Notes: a model not told the origin generated them from the letters alone. Shown: positions 44,961-53,487, numbered from the stretch's first letter. The stretch: DNA of 64,000 nt from Clostridia bacterium (GCA_017501255.1 JAFVXE010000017.1:34318-98317), one strand, 5' to 3'. Made by a program: numbers and translations.

Positions 44961-46403
44961 TTACATCTCTTCGGGAACATCCAGCACTTCAGGCACTTCG
45001 ATCTCGCTGTCAGCCACCACCTTGGCTGCCTTCATGGCAACCATTTCGGCGCGCTTTTCGGGAGTGATGTTCCAGACGAACTTGAAGGCCGCCCAGGAAC
45101 CCAGAATGAACACGGCGGGAACCAGCACGCACAGGGATTTGAGGCCGAAGATGGTGCCGGCGCTCTGAGCTTCCAGCGCAGCGTCGAAGCCGATCCAGCC
45201 CAGCACATAGAAGCCGAAGGAGCTGCCGATGGCCTGACCGATGCGGCGGGACAGGTTGAAGGTGCCGTAGATGGAGCCTTCGGTGCGCTTGCCAGTGATC
45301 AGCTCGTTGTAGTCGATGGCTTCACCCACCAGACCCCACTGCATCTGAATGGAAACCATAGCCATGCCGGAGCCGATGCCCAGCAGCACGCCGTGAACCA
45401 GAGGATGAACATCCATGGTCAGGTGCATCACAAACAGGGCTACGCAGATGGCACCGCCGATCAGCAGGGAGTAGCGGATCAGCTTTTCCAGACCCAGCTT
45501 CTTGCAGATGAAGGGCACGGCGATCATGGAACCGATCATGAAGGGAGAAGAGAGCACGGAGCTGATGGACTGGTAGGTCACATCGTGGTACACCTCAGAG
45601 TACATGTACAGGCTGATGTTGGAAACCAGATACTGCATCGTGCAGATGCAGATACCGTGGATGCACAGCGCCAGGAAGGGACGGTTCTTTTTGATGACGG
45701 TCAGGATGTCGGTGAACTTGATATCGTCAGCCTTGGTATCAGCACACACGGTGGTGCGCTCCTCGGTCCAGAAGTAGTGCATCAGGCAGACCACGAAGCC
45801 GAGCACAGCGCAGGCCACGCCGGTGATCATGTAGCCGGTGGAGGTTCTGTCGCCGAACATGCCGATCACCACAGGGCCGATCATGCCGGGGATCATGTTG
45901 CCGATCATGGAGCCAACGCCGCGGGCAGAGGACAGGGAGGCGCGCTCGGAGTCGTTGGTGGACATGGCGGACAGCAGGGAGCCCATGGGGATGTTGAACA
46001 TGGTGTAGGCGCCCTCGTAGAGGATCTTGAAGGAGAACAGCACAACGATGGTGGTGATGCCTTCAAAGAAGGTGGGCACAGTCCACAGGCCGATGGCGGT
46101 CACAGCCAGCAGAGGAGTGGCGCGCAGCAGCCAGGGACGGAACTTGCCGTTCTTGTTCTGCTTCTTGGCGAATGCCTTGTCCATCAGAGCGCCCATCATG
46201 GGATCGTTGATGGCATCCCAGATGGTCCAGATCAGCACCAGCGTGCCCATCAGGGCGGGGTTGATGCCCAGTACATTGGTGCAGTACATGGAGAAGATGC
46301 TGGCCATCAGGGCGAAGGTCATGCATCCGCCCCAGTCGCCGAACATGTAGCCAAGCCAGTGTTTCGTGGTCAGGCTGCCGGGAATTTTGGTTTTCTTTGC
46401 CAT
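44961..46403 (-). CDS. GPH-family sugar:cation symporter (MFS)
   Basis: A 480-residue protein with about 12 membrane spans, of the glycoside-pentoside-hexuronide family. W-D-A-I-N-D-P-M-M-G near span 2 and the loop R-P-W-L-L are diagnostic. It probably imports an oligosaccharide or glycoside with Na or H. ATG 46403 is preferred over 46430 because AGGAGGT lies 8-9 bases upstream. Divergent from the AraC gene, with operator-like repeats in between. Confidence 0.9.
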   Translation of the reverse strand: MAKKTKIPGSLTTKHWLGYMFGDWGGCMTFALMASIFSMYCTNVLGINPALMGTLVLIWTIWDAINDPMMGALMDKAFAKKQNKNGKFRPWLLRATPLLAVTAIGLWTVPTFFEGITTIVVLFSFKILYEGAYTMFNIPMGSLLSAMSTNDSERASLSSARGVGSMIGNMIPGMIGPVVIGMFGDRTSTGYMITGVACAVLGFVVCLMHYFWTEERTTVCADTKADDIKFTDILTVIKKNRPFLALCIHGICICTMQYLVSNISLYMYSEVYHDVTYQSISSVLSSPFMIGSMIAVPFICKKLGLEKLIRYSLLIGGAICVALFVMHLTMDVHPLVHGVLLGIGSGMAMVSIQMQWGLVGEAIDYNELITGKRTEGSIYGTFNLSRRIGQAIGSSFGFYVLGWIGFDAALEAQSAGTIFGLKSLCVLVPAVFILGSWAAFKFVWNITPEKRAEMVAMKAAKVVADSEIEVPEVLDVPEEM

Positions 46404-46483
46404 GGTTGGTACCTCCTGTTGATTGTTCATTTGTCGCGAAGATCATGCCAATATAAGATACTCTTATTGTAACAGAGTGAAAT

Positions 46484-46530
46484 TGCAAAGTGAATTGAAA
46501 TATCTGCAACAAACATTGAAAAACCTGCAA
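46484..46530. promoter_or_regulatory. Three evenly spaced TGCAA repeats, candidate AraC operator
   Basis: TGCAA begins at 46484, 46505 and 46526, exactly 21 bases apart, two helical turns each. They lie between the divergent symporter and AraC genes, next to a TACAAT -10-like box reading toward the symporter. Confidence 0.55.
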
Positions 46531-46577
46531 ATGGATGATATGATGATTTCAGAAGAAACCCCGAAGGAGGGGAATGA

Positions 46578-47534
46578 ATGAAATTATCTGAACTGAAAAC
46601 GATGACCCAGAAGATTCCCGACTTGCAGGGAGAGCAGCTGCAGCAATGGCTGCGCGAGTATCTCACCGAGATCGGCATGGATCCCAATGCTATCTATCAG
46701 GAACTGGAGATGACCTCCCGTTATGTGGATACCCACCGGGACACCAGCTATGTGAACGCCCAGCTGCAACTGCACAGCCATACCTTTTTTGAATTGCTCT
46801 ATTGCATCAATGATTGCGGCGCAGAATATCTGGTAGGGTCTGAGCGGTACCGCATTCAAAAAGGAGATATCATTTTTGTGCCGCCCGGCATCAGCCACAG
46901 GCCGCTGCTTCCAGAAGGCATGCAGGAACCTTACCGGCGTTATGTGCTTTGGCTCAGTCCGGAATTCATGAAGCAATACGCCAGTCTGTTTCCTTATGCG
47001 TTCACCGATAAGCAGCAGAAGGCCAGCATGCTCCGTACCGCCGGAACCCCTTGGGAGTCTCTGGGCGACCTGTTCCGGAACGGGGTCAAGGAAGCGGAGC
47101 AGCAGGCAGACGGCTGGGAGGCAGCGGTGATCGGCAACACCATGCAGCTGCTCACGCAGATCAAGCGGGCAACGGATGCGCAGACCGCAAGGCCGCTCAA
47201 AGTGGAGCAGCCGGAACTGCTGGACAGGATCACCCGCTATGTGGAGGAACACTATTTTCAGCCCATCACCATCGATGAATTGTCGAAGCAATTCTATGTC
47301 AGCAACAGCACCATCAGCCATTTATTCAAACAACGGATGGGTGTCAGTTTTCACCGTTATGTTTTGCAGCGCCGCCTGATCGATGCCAAAACCCGCATTG
47401 AGAACGGTCAGCGTTTGGAAGAAGTGGCTGCCCAGACCGGTTTTTCAGATTACTCAGGATTCTATCGTTCCTTCAAGCATCAGTTCGGCATTTCGCCACG
47501 GCAGTACCGGTCGATGCAGGAAAATGATGCTTAA
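46578..47534 (+). CDS. AraC-family transcriptional regulator
   Basis: A 318-residue regulator. The N-terminal cupin-type sensing domain includes H-S-H-T-F-F-E-L-L-Y and K-G-D-I-I-F-V-P-P-G-I-S-H. The C-terminal pair of HTH motifs reads I-D-E-L-S-K-Q-F-Y-V-S-N-S-T-I-S-H-L-F and L-E-E-V-A-A-Q-T-G-F-S-D-Y-S-G-F-Y-R-S-F-K, ending in the usual I-S-P-R-Q-Y-R. GAAGGAGGGG is upstream of the start. It probably activates the divergent symporter-esterase operon in response to a sugar. Confidence 0.93.
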   Translation: MKLSELKTMTQKIPDLQGEQLQQWLREYLTEIGMDPNAIYQELEMTSRYVDTHRDTSYVNAQLQLHSHTFFELLYCINDCGAEYLVGSERYRIQKGDIIFVPPGISHRPLLPEGMQEPYRRYVLWLSPEFMKQYASLFPYAFTDKQQKASMLRTAGTPWESLGDLFRNGVKEAEQQADGWEAAVIGNTMQLLTQIKRATDAQTARPLKVEQPELLDRITRYVEEHYFQPITIDELSKQFYVSNSTISHLFKQRMGVSFHRYVLQRRLIDAKTRIENGQRLEEVAAQTGFSDYSGFYRSFKHQFGISPRQYRSMQENDA

Positions 47535-47660
47535 TGTTCGGGGATGGGGGAATGAGGTTTTGTTGTTGGTGAATAGAGGAAAAGAGCGTTCTTTGAACGC
47601 GTAGCCGCATGAGTTATCGTGCCAAAAGGGGGATTGGGGCAGGTTGCCCCAACAAGCAAA

Positions 47661-47697
47661 CCCGACAGATAGGGCAGAGTGCCTTCTGTCGGGTTTT
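47661..47697 (+). terminator. Hairpin terminator
   Basis: CCCGACAGA (47661-47669) pairs with TCTGTCGGG (47685-47693), then TTTT. It lies 127 bases after the AraC stop; the interval holds no gene, only a small GGGGCA...TGCCCC hairpin. Confidence 0.75.
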
Positions 47698-47812
47698 GGT
47701 ATGTGTGGCCACACATGCATTGCTTGCTGAAAGTTATGTGTCTACAAAACGTTCACTTGTTTCAATCAAAAAACACCTTCCAGCCCCATTCTTTGTGCCG
47801 GAAGGTGTTCGT

Positions 47813-48199
47813 TCATGCTTGCTTTTCTTCGTGCTCCTGAATCCACGCGGTCATTTCTTCCACATCGGCAGCTCCTTGCGCTACCGCCAGCCCCAACGCA
47901 ATCAGTTCCTCTTGCGTGTAGGAAAGCAGCACGCCGTTTCGGCGCAGAATCAGCAGCATGGTAGCCATGCCAATGCGTTTGTTGCCGTCCAGAAAACCAT
48001 GGTTTTTGGTCAGACCGCAACCGATGGCAGCAGCTTTCTGCTCGATGGCAGGATACAATTCCACGTCTCCGAAAGCAGCCTGACCCCGTGCCAGTGCGCT
48101 TTCAATCAGACCGATTTCGCGAACGCCAGAAGAACCGCCGGATTGCTCAGCCATTTTTTGATGCAGCAGCAGAATGTTATCAATCGTGGGCAGCCACAT
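47813..48199 (-). CDS. Doc-type Fic toxin
   Basis: A 128-residue death-on-curing/Fic protein. The active-site motif H-G-F-L-D-G-N-K-R starts at His67, matching H-x-F-x-D-x-N-K-R of Doc, which phosphorylates EF-Tu. S-G-V-R-E-I-G-L-I-E-S-A-L is the usual preceding helix. ATG 48199 overlaps the antitoxin stop by one base (TAATG), so the two are coupled. Confidence 0.9.
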   Translation of the reverse strand: MWLPTIDNILLLHQKMAEQSGGSSGVREIGLIESALARGQAAFGDVELYPAIEQKAAAIGCGLTKNHGFLDGNKRIGMATMLLILRRNGVLLSYTQEELIALGLAVAQGAADVEEMTAWIQEHEEKQA

Positions 48200-48372
48200 T
48201 ATTTGGCCAGCTCCTTCCATGCGGGAAGGTTTTCGGTAATGATGGCGTCCATATCTGCTTCCAGAGCTTCCTGCTCTTTTTGCTTTAGAAAGGTAACAAA
48301 GTCCAGAACCAGCTGCTGAGTCTTCGGTTGGAGGCTGCTTGCCTCAAGGGCGATTTGTTCAATCAAAGTCAT
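48199..48372 (-). CDS. Small antitoxin of the Doc pair (DUF2281-like)
   Basis: A 57-residue protein: M-T-L-I-E-Q-I-A-L-E-A-S-S-L, then V-L-D-F-V-T-F-L-K-Q-K and a tail ending A-W-K-E-L-A-K. The L-D-F-v-x-F-L-x-x-K core is the DUF2281 pattern found in toxin-antitoxin pairs. GAGGAGGCG lies upstream of ATG 48372. Its position directly before and overlapping the Doc gene supports the antitoxin call; the tail would be expected to wrap the toxin. Confidence 0.8.
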   Translation of the reverse strand: MTLIEQIALEASSLQPKTQQLVLDFVTFLKQKEQEALEADMDAIITENLPAWKELAK

Positions 48373-48430
48373 GGTAACGCCTCCTCTCTATCTGATACTA
48401 TTCTGCGCAGTTGTTTGGTTTTCCTTCTTG

Positions 48431-49132
48431 TTATTCCTTCAGCCGACCATCCGTCGTCACCGTCACCACCCGCCACGGAATAAACTTCCCACTGGCCATC
48501 AGCGCCCGCTTGGCCGCATTCTCGATCCCGCCGCAGCAGGGCACCTCCATGCGCACAATGGTCACACTCTTGATATCATTCCCCGCAATGATTGCCGTCA
48601 GCTTCTCAGCATAATCGCCTTCGTCCAGCTTGGGGCATCCGATCAGCGTGATGCGGTTGCGGATAAACTCCTGATGGAAATTCGCATAGGCATACGCCGT
48701 GCAATCGGCAGCGATCAGCAGATTGGCCCCGTCAAAGTACGGCGCATTCACCGGCACCAGCTTGATCTGCACCGGCCACTGCTGCAGCTGGCTGGTTATG
48801 GGCACACAAGCGGCAACATCGGCCGCAGCATCCCGCTGGATGGCCCGGCTCTGGGTGCCCGGGCAGCCGCAGGGCAGCTTCCCGGCAGCCTTCTTCTTGG
48901 ACTGCGCCTCCTTCACGGCGGCTTCGTCGTAGGCGGGGGCTTCCCGCTCCTCAAAGGAGATGGCATCCACCGGGCAGGCGGGCAGACAATCGCCCAAACC
49001 GTCGCAGTAGTCCTCGCGGGTCAGCTTGGCTTTGCCGTTCACCATTTCGATGGCTCCCTCGTGGCAGGCATCGGCGCACAGACCGCAGCCGATGCATTTT
49101 TCTTCGTCTATCTTGATAATTTTCCGGATCAT
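48431..49132 (-). CDS. Ferredoxin-type 4Fe-4S protein with cysteine-rich C-terminal domain
   Basis: A 233-residue protein. The N-terminal ferredoxin domain has C-I-G-C-G-L-C-A-D-A-C and C-D-G-L-G-D-C-L-P-A-C-P, for two clusters. The C-terminal domain (from about 95) carries C-G-C-P-G-T, A-A-D-C-T-A-Y, G-C-P-K-L-D and V-P-C-C-G-G, further cluster or metal ligands. Such proteins occur beside Crp/Fnr regulators and hybrid-cluster proteins in Clostridia, so a redox or nitrosative-stress role is inferred. ATG 49132 gives the best spacing from GGAGG. Confidence 0.85.
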   Translation of the reverse strand: MIRKIIKIDEEKCIGCGLCADACHEGAIEMVNGKAKLTREDYCDGLGDCLPACPVDAISFEEREAPAYDEAAVKEAQSKKKAAGKLPCGCPGTQSRAIQRDAAADVAACVPITSQLQQWPVQIKLVPVNAPYFDGANLLIAADCTAYAYANFHQEFIRNRITLIGCPKLDEGDYAEKLTAIIAGNDIKSVTIVRMEVPCCGGIENAAKRALMASGKFIPWRVVTVTTDGRLKE

Positions 49133-49193
49133 GTTCATTCCTCCCGGGTTGATTTTTACAGTCACATCATACTATACTATCAGCAACAAGTAT

Positions 49194-49207
49194 GTTGTTA
49201 TAACAAC
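49194..49207. promoter_or_regulatory. 14-base perfect palindrome between divergent genes
   Basis: GTTGTTATAACAAC is its own reverse complement and lies 12 bases before the Crp/Fnr start codon, abutting its ribosome site. It is a likely operator for this regulator acting on both genes. Confidence 0.6.
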
Positions 49208-49218
49208 AAGGAGGTAAA

Positions 49219-49887
49219 ATGGAACCGCTTTTTTTGTCCAAGACCGATCTGTTCCGGGGTATCCCTCCGGAGGATATCCAAAGCATGCTGGGCTGCCTGA
49301 AGGCGGCAACGAAAACCTATCAGCGGGGCGAGTTCATCTGCCGGGAGGGGGAGACCGTCACCGCCATGGGCATGGTGCTCTCCGGCAGCGTATCCATCGA
49401 GAATGATGATATCTGGGGCAACCGCAGCATTCTGGATCAGGTAAGCGCAGGGCAGGTCTTTGCGGAAAACTTCGCCTGCCTGCCCGGCGAGCGGTTGATG
49501 ATCAGCGCCGTCGCCAACGAGCCGACGGAGGTGCTGTTTCTGAGCACTGATTGCATGTTCACCGTCTGCCCCCACGCCTGCGGCTTCCATAACAGGTTGA
49601 TCCGCAATATGCTCACCATCGCCGCCCGGAAAAGCCTGAGCCTGTCCCGGCGCATCATGCACACCAGCTCCAAGAGCATCCGGGGCAGGCTGCTCAGCTA
49701 CCTGTCCTTTCAGGCAACCCAGCACGGCTGCCGGGAATTTGATATCCCCTTCAACCGGCAGCAACTGGCGGATTACCTGAGCGTGGACCGCAGCGCCATG
49801 TCCAATGAGCTGAGCAAGATGCAGCGGGATGGGATCATCACCGTAGACCGAAACCATTTTGTGCTGCTGCAATCGGATCATATGTAA
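49219..49887 (+). CDS. Crp/Fnr-family transcriptional regulator
   Basis: A 222-residue regulator with an N-terminal cyclic-nucleotide-binding-like beta-barrel (G-E-F-I-C-R-E-G-E-T-V, V-L-S-G-S-V-S-I) and a C-terminal winged helix containing F-N-R-Q-Q-L-A-D-Y-L-S-V-D-R-S-A-M-S-N-E-L. The N-terminal Fnr cysteine cluster is absent; cysteines at about 34, 93, 113, 117 and 120 are scattered. The ligand is unknown; haem- or NO-type sensing is one option given the Fe-S neighbour. AAGGAGG is upstream of the start. Confidence 0.9.
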   Translation: MEPLFLSKTDLFRGIPPEDIQSMLGCLKAATKTYQRGEFICREGETVTAMGMVLSGSVSIENDDIWGNRSILDQVSAGQVFAENFACLPGERLMISAVANEPTEVLFLSTDCMFTVCPHACGFHNRLIRNMLTIAARKSLSLSRRIMHTSSKSIRGRLLSYLSFQATQHGCREFDIPFNRQQLADYLSVDRSAMSNELSKMQRDGIITVDRNHFVLLQSDHM

Positions 49888-49934
49888 AGAACAGCGTTCA
49901 TGTGAAAAGCCAACCCTTCTTTTCAGATCACTCC

Positions 49935-49983
49935 TTGACAATGGTGGGTTTTGGTATTATGATTGGTTAGTCATAACTAACCA
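49935..49983 (+). promoter_or_regulatory. Strong promoter with downstream palindromic operator
   Basis: TTGACA (49935-49940), a 17-base spacer, TATGAT (49958-49963), immediately followed by TGGTTAG-TCATAA-CTAACCA (49964-49983). The same GTTAG-N6-CTAAC half-sites occur at 56963 and 57121. Confidence 0.8.
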
Positions 49984-50028
49984 CCAACCAAAGCGAGAAC
50001 CCTCACCTTGCCCAAAGGAGGAACCCAC

Positions 50029-50151
50029 ATGATTTTCCCGATCGAATGCATCGTTGCCTGTATCCTGTTCACGCTCCCGGTTGCATCGGTTACATACCCC
50101 CGCAAACCGGGCAAAAGAGCGTTTCAATATGCGGGAGACATTATCGCTTAG
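50029..50151 (+). CDS. 40-residue hydrophobic peptide
   Basis: The peptide starts M-I-F-P-I-E-C-I-V-A-C-I-L-F-T-L-P-V-A-S (one membrane segment) and ends in a basic tail (P-R-K-P-G-K-R) plus Y-A-G-D-I-I-A. AAAGGAGGA precedes the ATG. It is the only frame behind the strong palindrome-controlled promoter at 49935, and the next genes run the other way. It may be a metal-responsive small membrane protein or the leader of an operon lost by rearrangement. Confidence 0.6.
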   Translation: MIFPIECIVACILFTLPVASVTYPRKPGKRAFQYAGDIIA

Positions 50152-50189
50152 GCTAGCTAATAAGCGAATAAAGGATTGGTGTCTATTGT

Positions 50190-50741
50190 TTATTTCATTT
50201 TAATAAAAAGTTTCTGTCCTTTTCCACAAGCAATAACATAAGTTTCTTTGTTTGCATCTTTATTTTCATCTGAAGTGCTACCATCGGCAAAATAAGGAGT
50301 TTCATTTTTGCACTTTTCGCAGATCAGTCTTCCTGATATTGTAACAAAAGGTCTTCCGCCTCTATCTTCTATGTCCATCTCTTCTTCTTGAAAGGATAGC
50401 TTTCCACCACAGATCTCGCAATTTCGGCTTTGTTCTAGATAGATTCGTGGAGCCTCAAAACATCTTTCTACCATATGTTCCTTGTCACATTTGGGGCAGA
50501 TAACAAACAGTTGTGCCGTTGCTGTATATGCGCCTTTGCCTGCTCTTTTCCATTTGATTTTTCTAACGTCAATTTTTACAGAGAAATCGCTATTAGGTAC
50601 GTTGTTATTCCCGCCAGAAACAGGAACTCTACGAATTAGATTAAGATTTCCCTCAGAAATCTGCTGCATTTTATCAGTTTCGCTACAAGAATCACAAACA
50701 GTTGCACTTATTGGTAGGCCGAGTTTTAAAGCAAATCCCAT
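50190..50741 (-). CDS. Zinc-ribbon protein of an AT-rich four-gene operon
   Basis: A 183-residue protein with four C-x2-C pairs: C-D-S-C (about 17-20), C-P-K-C (about 85-88), C-E-I-C (about 110-113) and C-E-K-C (about 143-146), suggesting two or more structural zinc sites. The rest is beta-rich. ATG 50741 follows GGAGGGACAG and overlaps the end of the upstream gene by 16 bases, so the genes are coupled. No family is recognised. Confidence 0.65.
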   Translation of the reverse strand: MGFALKLGLPISATVCDSCSETDKMQQISEGNLNLIRRVPVSGGNNNVPNSDFSVKIDVRKIKWKRAGKGAYTATAQLFVICPKCDKEHMVERCFEAPRIYLEQSRNCEICGGKLSFQEEEMDIEDRGGRPFVTISGRLICEKCKNETPYFADGSTSDENKDANKETYVIACGKGQKLFIKMK

Positions 50742-51751
50742 GGCTGTCCCTCCTGATTTGTGGCACAAATATATAAGCCATTATTTTCAGCAACAGTCCC
50801 CTCTGAAAGTAATGCTTCAAAGATACTTGAAAAATCATCAAATTTTTTAAGAACTTCCTTTGCTGTATCAATTGTTGAAAAATAGGATTTTATCGGATTG
50901 TTAATTATAAGCCAAAAAGCGTCAGTAATTTCCTTTTTGCTGTGAGGGTTCTTCAAAAAACGGCAAATATCCCTTTTTATATATAAGTTCCAATTTGCAG
51001 TTGAAAAAGGGGCACCATTCTTAAAGCTATATGAAATCGTATGAAGCACTTCGTGAAGATAGGCACTTAGCATCCCAGAGTCGTTACTTGGATATAGTTT
51101 ACGTAGTACATTTCTCCTAATTACTGCGGTATCTCCAATTGCAAATCCAGGAACATTTTCATTGAAGAATGGAGATGTTACCAATTCATCTTCAAAATCA
51201 AAAACCGGGCCACCAACAGATATAGTTGACACACCAATTTCACCGAAAATAAATCTAGCATCAATACTGGTTGACTGATCTTCGAAATTAATGATTTTTT
51301 TAACATAAGAGCTTGCGATCTGCATTGCCCCAGCAAGGAAAAAACGATAATTTGAGCCTAGGATAGCTAATTGTTCATTTATATCAATGACATTCCAAAG
51401 GAATACGTATCTGTTATATATTCTTATTTCAATATCTTTTAAATCATTTAATCCTAAAATAGGCCACTTTTTGGTATAAATACCATTGGAAACAAACTCA
51501 AATATGTTCTCATTTCCTTTTGATATATAATCTTCCGGAAATAACACACTGCAAATTCCTTCTATTTCTTGTAATTCACTATTTCGAAGACTTCTGCCTT
51601 TAATAATCTCTGATGAATATAGTGCTAGCAAGATGGTTTGGAATTGCTGAGAAAGCGCTTTTTCAAGAACCTCACGTGCTCGCTTGACATCATTGCGGTT
51701 TGATTCGGTTAAAATGAGTTCCTGCTCAAAGGCTTTGTTTATAACTTTCAT
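50726..51751 (-). CDS. Putative HExxH metallopeptidase-like protein
   Basis: A 341-residue AT-rich protein. Residues 233-237 read H-E-V-L-H in the context L-S-A-Y-L-H-E-V-L-H-T-I-S, a plausible zinc-protease helix. The N-terminal 100 residues are helical and charged. It starts with ATG 51751 overlapping the stop of the TPR-like gene by four bases. No family is recognised. A protease in a compact operon with a TPR-like protein and a membrane protein is compatible with a sensing/defence module, but this is inference. Confidence 0.6.
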   Translation of the reverse strand: MKVINKAFEQELILTESNRNDVKRAREVLEKALSQQFQTILLALYSSEIIKGRSLRNSELQEIEGICSVLFPEDYISKGNENIFEFVSNGIYTKKWPILGLNDLKDIEIRIYNRYVFLWNVIDINEQLAILGSNYRFFLAGAMQIASSYVKKIINFEDQSTSIDARFIFGEIGVSTISVGGPVFDFEDELVTSPFFNENVPGFAIGDTAVIRRNVLRKLYPSNDSGMLSAYLHEVLHTISYSFKNGAPFSTANWNLYIKRDICRFLKNPHSKKEITDAFWLIINNPIKSYFSTIDTAKEVLKKFDDFSSIFEALLSEGTVAENNGLYICATNQEGQPWDLL

Positions 51752-52509
51752 ATGCGCTCCTCCGAAATCAAACTATGGAGTCGTGACGCTTCTTCACTAA
51801 ACATCATTTGAGGGTTCCTAAGTGAGAATATAATATGTTTTTGAATTGTGATCTCTATTCCTCTGGTATTATTTATGATTTCCTTTGCCTTAACGGATTT
51901 GACAAAATAGTAACCTGCAAGTTCCAACTGACCTGACAACGCATAAGACGTACCAAGCTCATCATAAACTTGTCCAAGCAAATCAAATCGGCTAAAATGT
52001 TGACAAATTGTTTTGGATACTAAAAGAATCTGAATGGATTCTTCTATTTTGTTTTTCGACTGGTAAAGAACACCTAAATGTATCAGCACATTGATAAATG
52101 CTTCCGGACTCTCTTCGACATAAACCATCAACCCAGAAGTACGCTGGACAAGGGAATTGTTGACTGCAACATCAAGAGCAAGTTTGCAGTAATCAACAGA
52201 TTTTTCTAAATCTTTTGGATTTTGACCCTCATTGTAAATGCTAAAATACGATATTGATAACTCATAATATGGAGTAAACAAATTAAATTCTGGACAATGT
52301 TCCTTAGCTATTCTTATGCAATTTTTGAATCTGCTGATTGCCTCGCAAATGGTTGCTGTTTCAAAAAGGGCTACCCCCATCAAGAATTCATACTCGGCTC
52401 TTTCGGCAAACGATAATCGAACAACATTGATTTTTTCCAACTCTTCACGGGCTTTTGAATACATCCGACTATCAAGTAAATTTTTTGCTGTATAAAAAAT
52501 ACTTTCCAT
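51748..52509 (-). CDS. TPR-like helical-repeat protein
   Basis: A 253-residue protein of antiparallel helices with TPR-like spacing: A-R-E-E-L-E-K-I, Y-E-F-L-M-G-V-A-L-F-E-T, L-G-V-L-Y-Q-S-K-N-K-I-E-E-S-I, and L-G-T-S-Y-A-L-S-G-Q-L-E-L-A-G-Y-Y-F. Five to six repeats are likely. Such proteins bind peptides or partner proteins. It lies between the membrane protein and the HExxH gene and overlaps the latter, so it probably works with it. Confidence 0.7.
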   Translation of the reverse strand: MESIFYTAKNLLDSRMYSKAREELEKINVVRLSFAERAEYEFLMGVALFETATICEAISRFKNCIRIAKEHCPEFNLFTPYYELSISYFSIYNEGQNPKDLEKSVDYCKLALDVAVNNSLVQRTSGLMVYVEESPEAFINVLIHLGVLYQSKNKIEESIQILLVSKTICQHFSRFDLLGQVYDELGTSYALSGQLELAGYYFVKSVKAKEIINNTRGIEITIQKHIIFSLRNPQMMFSEEASRLHSLISEERI

Positions 52510-52559
52510 ATTCTTTCGTTCCTTCTGAGACGTTCTTATCTCGACTTGCCCTCAAAGTT

Positions 52560-53285
52560 TTATAACTGCGGAACGCCTGTATTTAATTCATCTTCATTAT
52601 ATTCCATTTTCAATTCTTTGCGAAAACAATTGTATTCAGAGACAATGCAACAAACCATTTCTCGGATAAGCCTAAATTCCTCTTCATTTGCTGCGCCCTC
52701 ACAGGATGAGTTTTTATTATCCGCATTTCCAGAATAAAAGTGGTATGCAAAACGGTAAGACACTGCAATTTTCAACAACCTTTGTGTTGCATATTCAGCA
52801 TTTTCGATTATGTACTCACATAAATGCTGCTTATTGAATTCCGAAATTGGAGTAATTATTTTCTCTTCTTTTCGTTCAAATGAAGCAGACTTGCCATCTT
52901 CCCATTTTGCAGATTGAGTAACTCGACGTGTGGGAGTAATTTCAATAAATGGAGCTTCATCGAAGGAAATCTCTGTGCCATCGTTAAGTTTCGTAAATTG
53001 CCTAACATATTCGGACTGAATTATGATACCATACAATTTGCTATAAAGTTCAGAATACTGTTTGAAATAAAAATCATACTTAAAATGCACATCAGAAGAA
53101 AATAGTTCAAAACCTTCTTTAAACTCTTTTTGAACAGCTTCCGTTTTTCGGGTAATAACTTCTATATCTTCTTTGGTCGCAAGATTTTTTCCTTTTTCGT
53201 CCATGTACGATGGGAGAAAATTTTTAATGAAGAGCCCAAGCAAGAAAAAGAGAACAGCATTAAGAATGATATATACCCATTCCAC
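52560..53285 (-). CDS. Membrane-anchored coiled-coil protein, first gene of the operon
   Basis: A 241-residue protein with one N-terminal membrane helix (about residues 2-22) followed by N-L-A-T-K-E-D-I-E-V-I-T-R-K-T-E-A-V, a coiled-coil linker often seen after a single membrane helix in proteins of defence-type loci, and then a cytoplasmic helical domain. GTG 53285 is preferred (AAAGGGG 8 bases upstream) over TTG 53291. The TPR-like gene follows 50 bases later. The function is unknown. Confidence 0.65.
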   Translation of the reverse strand: MEWVYIILNAVLFFLLGLFIKNFLPSYMDEKGKNLATKEDIEVITRKTEAVQKEFKEGFELFSSDVHFKYDFYFKQYSELYSKLYGIIIQSEYVRQFTKLNDGTEISFDEAPFIEITPTRRVTQSAKWEDGKSASFERKEEKIITPISEFNKQHLCEYIIENAEYATQRLLKIAVSYRFAYHFYSGNADNKNSSCEGAANEEEFRLIREMVCCIVSEYNCFRKELKMEYNEDELNTGVPQL

Positions 53286-53462
53286 AATCAATACCCCTTT
53301 CTGGATTTCAATTAAAGTATTTTTATACTTAAATCATAGCACGAATTCCACTACCTATCAATTATTATTTAACAAATTTGCTTTATCTATTAGAACGCAG
53401 TTCAAATAAGACTATGGGCGGCGTTTCCATATAGATCAAACGGAAGGAGGTTTCCCGTTGCT

Positions 53463-53487
53463 GGCCAGTCTGCTGACTGGTCTTTTT
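53463..53487 (+). terminator. Hairpin terminator before the parB remnant
   Basis: GGCCAGTC (53463-53470) pairs with GACTGGTC (53475-53482), then TTTTT. Confidence 0.75.

Noticed and set aside
47454..47720. 88-codon minus-strand frame after the AraC gene
   Set aside because: Overlaps the AraC 3' end and the terminator, no start signal.
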